From: an uncultured Microbacterium sp.
GTDB lineage: Bacteria; Actinomycetota; Actinomycetes; Actinomycetales; Microbacteriaceae
Assembly: GCA_937926065.1 (NCBI GenBank)
Contig: CALANM010000053.1
Coordinates: 1-5,959 of the forward strand
Direction of reading: 5' to 3'
Length of the DNA stretch: 5,959 nucleotides
Shown: positions 5,155-5,959 of the stretch, one piece after another
Position numbering within the stretch: the first letter of the stretch is position 1
Layout: every line of letters begins with the position of its first letter
Notes under the pieces: generated by a model
What the model was told of the DNA's origin: nothing
Database searches by the model: none
The model's input: the letters and a program-made list of their open reading frames with translations, nothing else
Made by a program: the position numbers and the translations under genes

Positions 5155-5802
5155 GTGGCTGAGAAGCGCAAGCGGGAGCGGACGCGTGACGTCGTCGCCG
5201 AGGGGCTGTACATCGCCTCGGCGGCCACTCGACTGAGCCTCAAGAACCGGATGCTCGTGCACATTCTCGCGGAGGGGGAGGGCTTCGACGTGGAGCGCTA
5301 CGTGCCCGAGGCGAAGCAGACGCTGCTGGAGCTCGCCGATGAGGCGGACGCGGATGCCGCGCGTGCCGACCGCGAGCGCAAGCTGGCGCGAGGCCGGTTC
5401 ACGGAGTCGGACGGCACGCACGACTACCGCAGCCGAGACGTGCGCAATCTGCGCCGGCGCCGCAAGCAGTCGCGCCACGTCGCGCAGGAGCTGCGTGCGA
5501 GAGCGGCCGATGACGATGAGGTGCGCAAGCTGGTCCTCGACGCGCGGGATGCCGCGTGGGCCGAGGTCGCGAAGAACATCGACAGCACGCTGCGCATCGA
5601 GGCGGCGCGCCCCGACCTCGACCCCGACTACGAGCGCATGCGCGTCGCGCGGATGCAGGCGCTGCGCCTGGTCGACCTGCCCAAGCTGAGTTCGCGTCGC
5701 CGCAGCATCGCGAAGCAGCAGGAGCTGCGCGAACGTGGCGTGGTGCCCGAGGTGGTCGCGGCGGAGCCGCCGGGGTCGTTCGATCCCGGCGAGCTCGAGT
5801 GA
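5155..5802 (+). CDS. Conserved-looking actinobacterial hypothetical protein, 215 residues, highly charged
   Basis: I do not recognise a named family. The start is GTG 5155, with GAGGG at 5138-5142 about 12 bases upstream; an AGG nearer the start is too close to be the main site. Residues 1-40 (DVVAEGLYIASAATRLSLKNRMLVHILAEGEGFD) look like a helix-rich, possibly conserved N-terminal block. Residues 50-80 are an acidic then basic helix. Residues 98-108 are a strongly basic cluster (NLRRRRKQSRH), and residues 120-175 (VRKLVLDARDAAWAEVAKNI and on) form another likely helical segment. The tail is rich in Pro, Glu and Ala. There is no Cys, signal peptide or membrane segment, so it should be cytoplasmic; the basic cluster could contact nucleic acid, which is speculation. 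It is divergent from the SDR gene and lies just upstream of tRNA-Arg. Codon use matches its neighbours. Confidence 0.82.
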   Translation: MAEKRKRERTRDVVAEGLYIASAATRLSLKNRMLVHILAEGEGFDVERYVPEAKQTLLELADEADADAARADRERKLARGRFTESDGTHDYRSRDVRNLRRRRKQSRHVAQELRARAADDDEVRKLVLDARDAAWAEVAKNIDSTLRIEAARPDLDPDYERMRVARMQALRLVDLPKLSSRRRSIAKQQELRERGVVPEVVAAEPPGSFDPGELE

Positions 5803-5868
5803 CGGGACGTGACGCGCCCGGGAATCAGCCCGAACGCCCCTCGATTCGTCGTCTGGGCGAGCGTGGGG

Positions 5869-5874
5869 TATTCT
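5869..5874 (+). promoter_or_regulatory. Candidate -10 box (TATTCT) of the tRNA-Arg promoter
   Basis: TATTCT in the 103-base gap after the hypothetical gene is a good -10 element. TTCGTC at 5845-5850 is a weak -35 at 18-base spacing. Transcription would start near 5881, about 25 bases before the mature tRNA 5' end at 5906. An A+T-rich hexamer is rare in this GC-rich background, which supports the call. No clear terminator for the preceding gene is visible in the same gap. Confidence 0.5.
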
Positions 5875-5905
5875 GGTCGTCGGCCTTCGCGAGAGCGGAA
5901 GTCAT

Positions 5906-5959
5906 GCGCCCGTAGCTCAATGGATAGAGCATCTGACTACGGATCAGAAGGTTAGGGGT
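5906..5959 (+). tRNA. tRNA-Arg, anticodon ACG, 3' end cut off by the window edge
   Basis: The acceptor 5' strand is GCGCCCG (5906-5912), followed by T8-A9. The D arm is GCTC/GAGC (5915-5918 and 5927-5930) around AATGGATA. The anticodon stem TCTGA/TCAGA encloses the loop CTACGGA, with anticodon ACG at 5939-5941. The variable segment AGGTT and the 5' side of the T stem (AGGGG) follow, and the window stops at the first base of the T loop. ACG, normally read as ICG after deamination of A34, decodes CGT, CGC and CGA Arg codons. The remaining 20 or so bases, including the acceptor 3' strand, are outside the window. Confidence 0.96.

Noticed and set aside
4155..5264. Arg/His-rich minus-strand frame of 369 residues overlapping the SDR gene
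   Set aside because: It is a frame-shifted reading of the SDR gene, whose own frame carries the complete catalytic tetrad and a ribosome-binding site.
5155..5802. Asparagine synthetase label for the 215-residue protein
   Set aside because: I loosely associate this label with similar short actinobacterial proteins, but there is no N-terminal Cys nucleophile and no SGGxDS-type ATP-pyrophosphatase loop, and it is far too short.
5822..5859. Weak inverted repeats (GAATC/GATTC, CGCCC/GGGCG) after the hypothetical gene, as a terminator
   Set aside because: The stems of 5 bp have long loops and overlap each other without a T tract. They are too weak to call.

Overview
The window reads as an ordinary chromosomal segment of a high-GC actinobacterium. 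Members of the Microbacteriaceae, perhaps Microbacterium, fit best. The grounds are very high GC, third codon positions almost all G or C, GTG and ATG starts, TAnnnT-type -10 hexamers, and the general look of the proteins. This placement is inference; no species marker beyond a partial tRNA is present. I see no phage genes, insertion sequences, CRISPR arrays, toxin-antitoxin pairs or other obvious accessory system.

Plus-strand block (1-3862): a 5'-truncated two-domain rhodanese sulfurtransferase (stop at 738) overlaps by 4 bases a Gfo/Idh/MocA-family NAD(P)-dependent oxidoreductase (735-1763). After 42 bases comes a zinc-dependent medium-chain alcohol dehydrogenase (1806-2843). It is followed by an aldose 1-epimerase-family protein (best start 2912, end 3862). 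The last three are plausibly linked in sugar or polyol oxidation, with the epimerase interconverting anomers. The sulfurtransferase has no obvious metabolic link and may only share transcription.

Minus-strand block (3888-5050): a short-chain dehydrogenase/reductase with an intact Asn-Ser-Tyr-Lys tetrad (5050 down to 4181). Then, 89 bases downstream, a 67-residue, extremely charged protein without aromatic residues (4091 down to 3888) that resembles small stress or LEA-like proteins. The small gene converges on the epimerase gene with only 25 bases between stop codons.

Right end (5051-5959): a 104-base divergent intergenic region carries a perfect dyad wrapped around a -10-like hexamer. It is followed by a conserved-looking but unrecognised 215-residue charged protein (5155-5802) and a promoter-like sequence. 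The window ends inside a tRNA-Arg(ACG) gene (5906 to the edge).

The most unusual sequence-level signal is a recurrent heptamer, GGATGCC/GGCATCC. I count 12 copies on the two strands, against one or two expected from composition by a rough estimate. Ten sit in one codon phase and use otherwise disfavoured codons, and one is intergenic. This looks like a genome-wide DNA word rather than a property of one gene. I did not find a convincing undescribed multi-gene system here.
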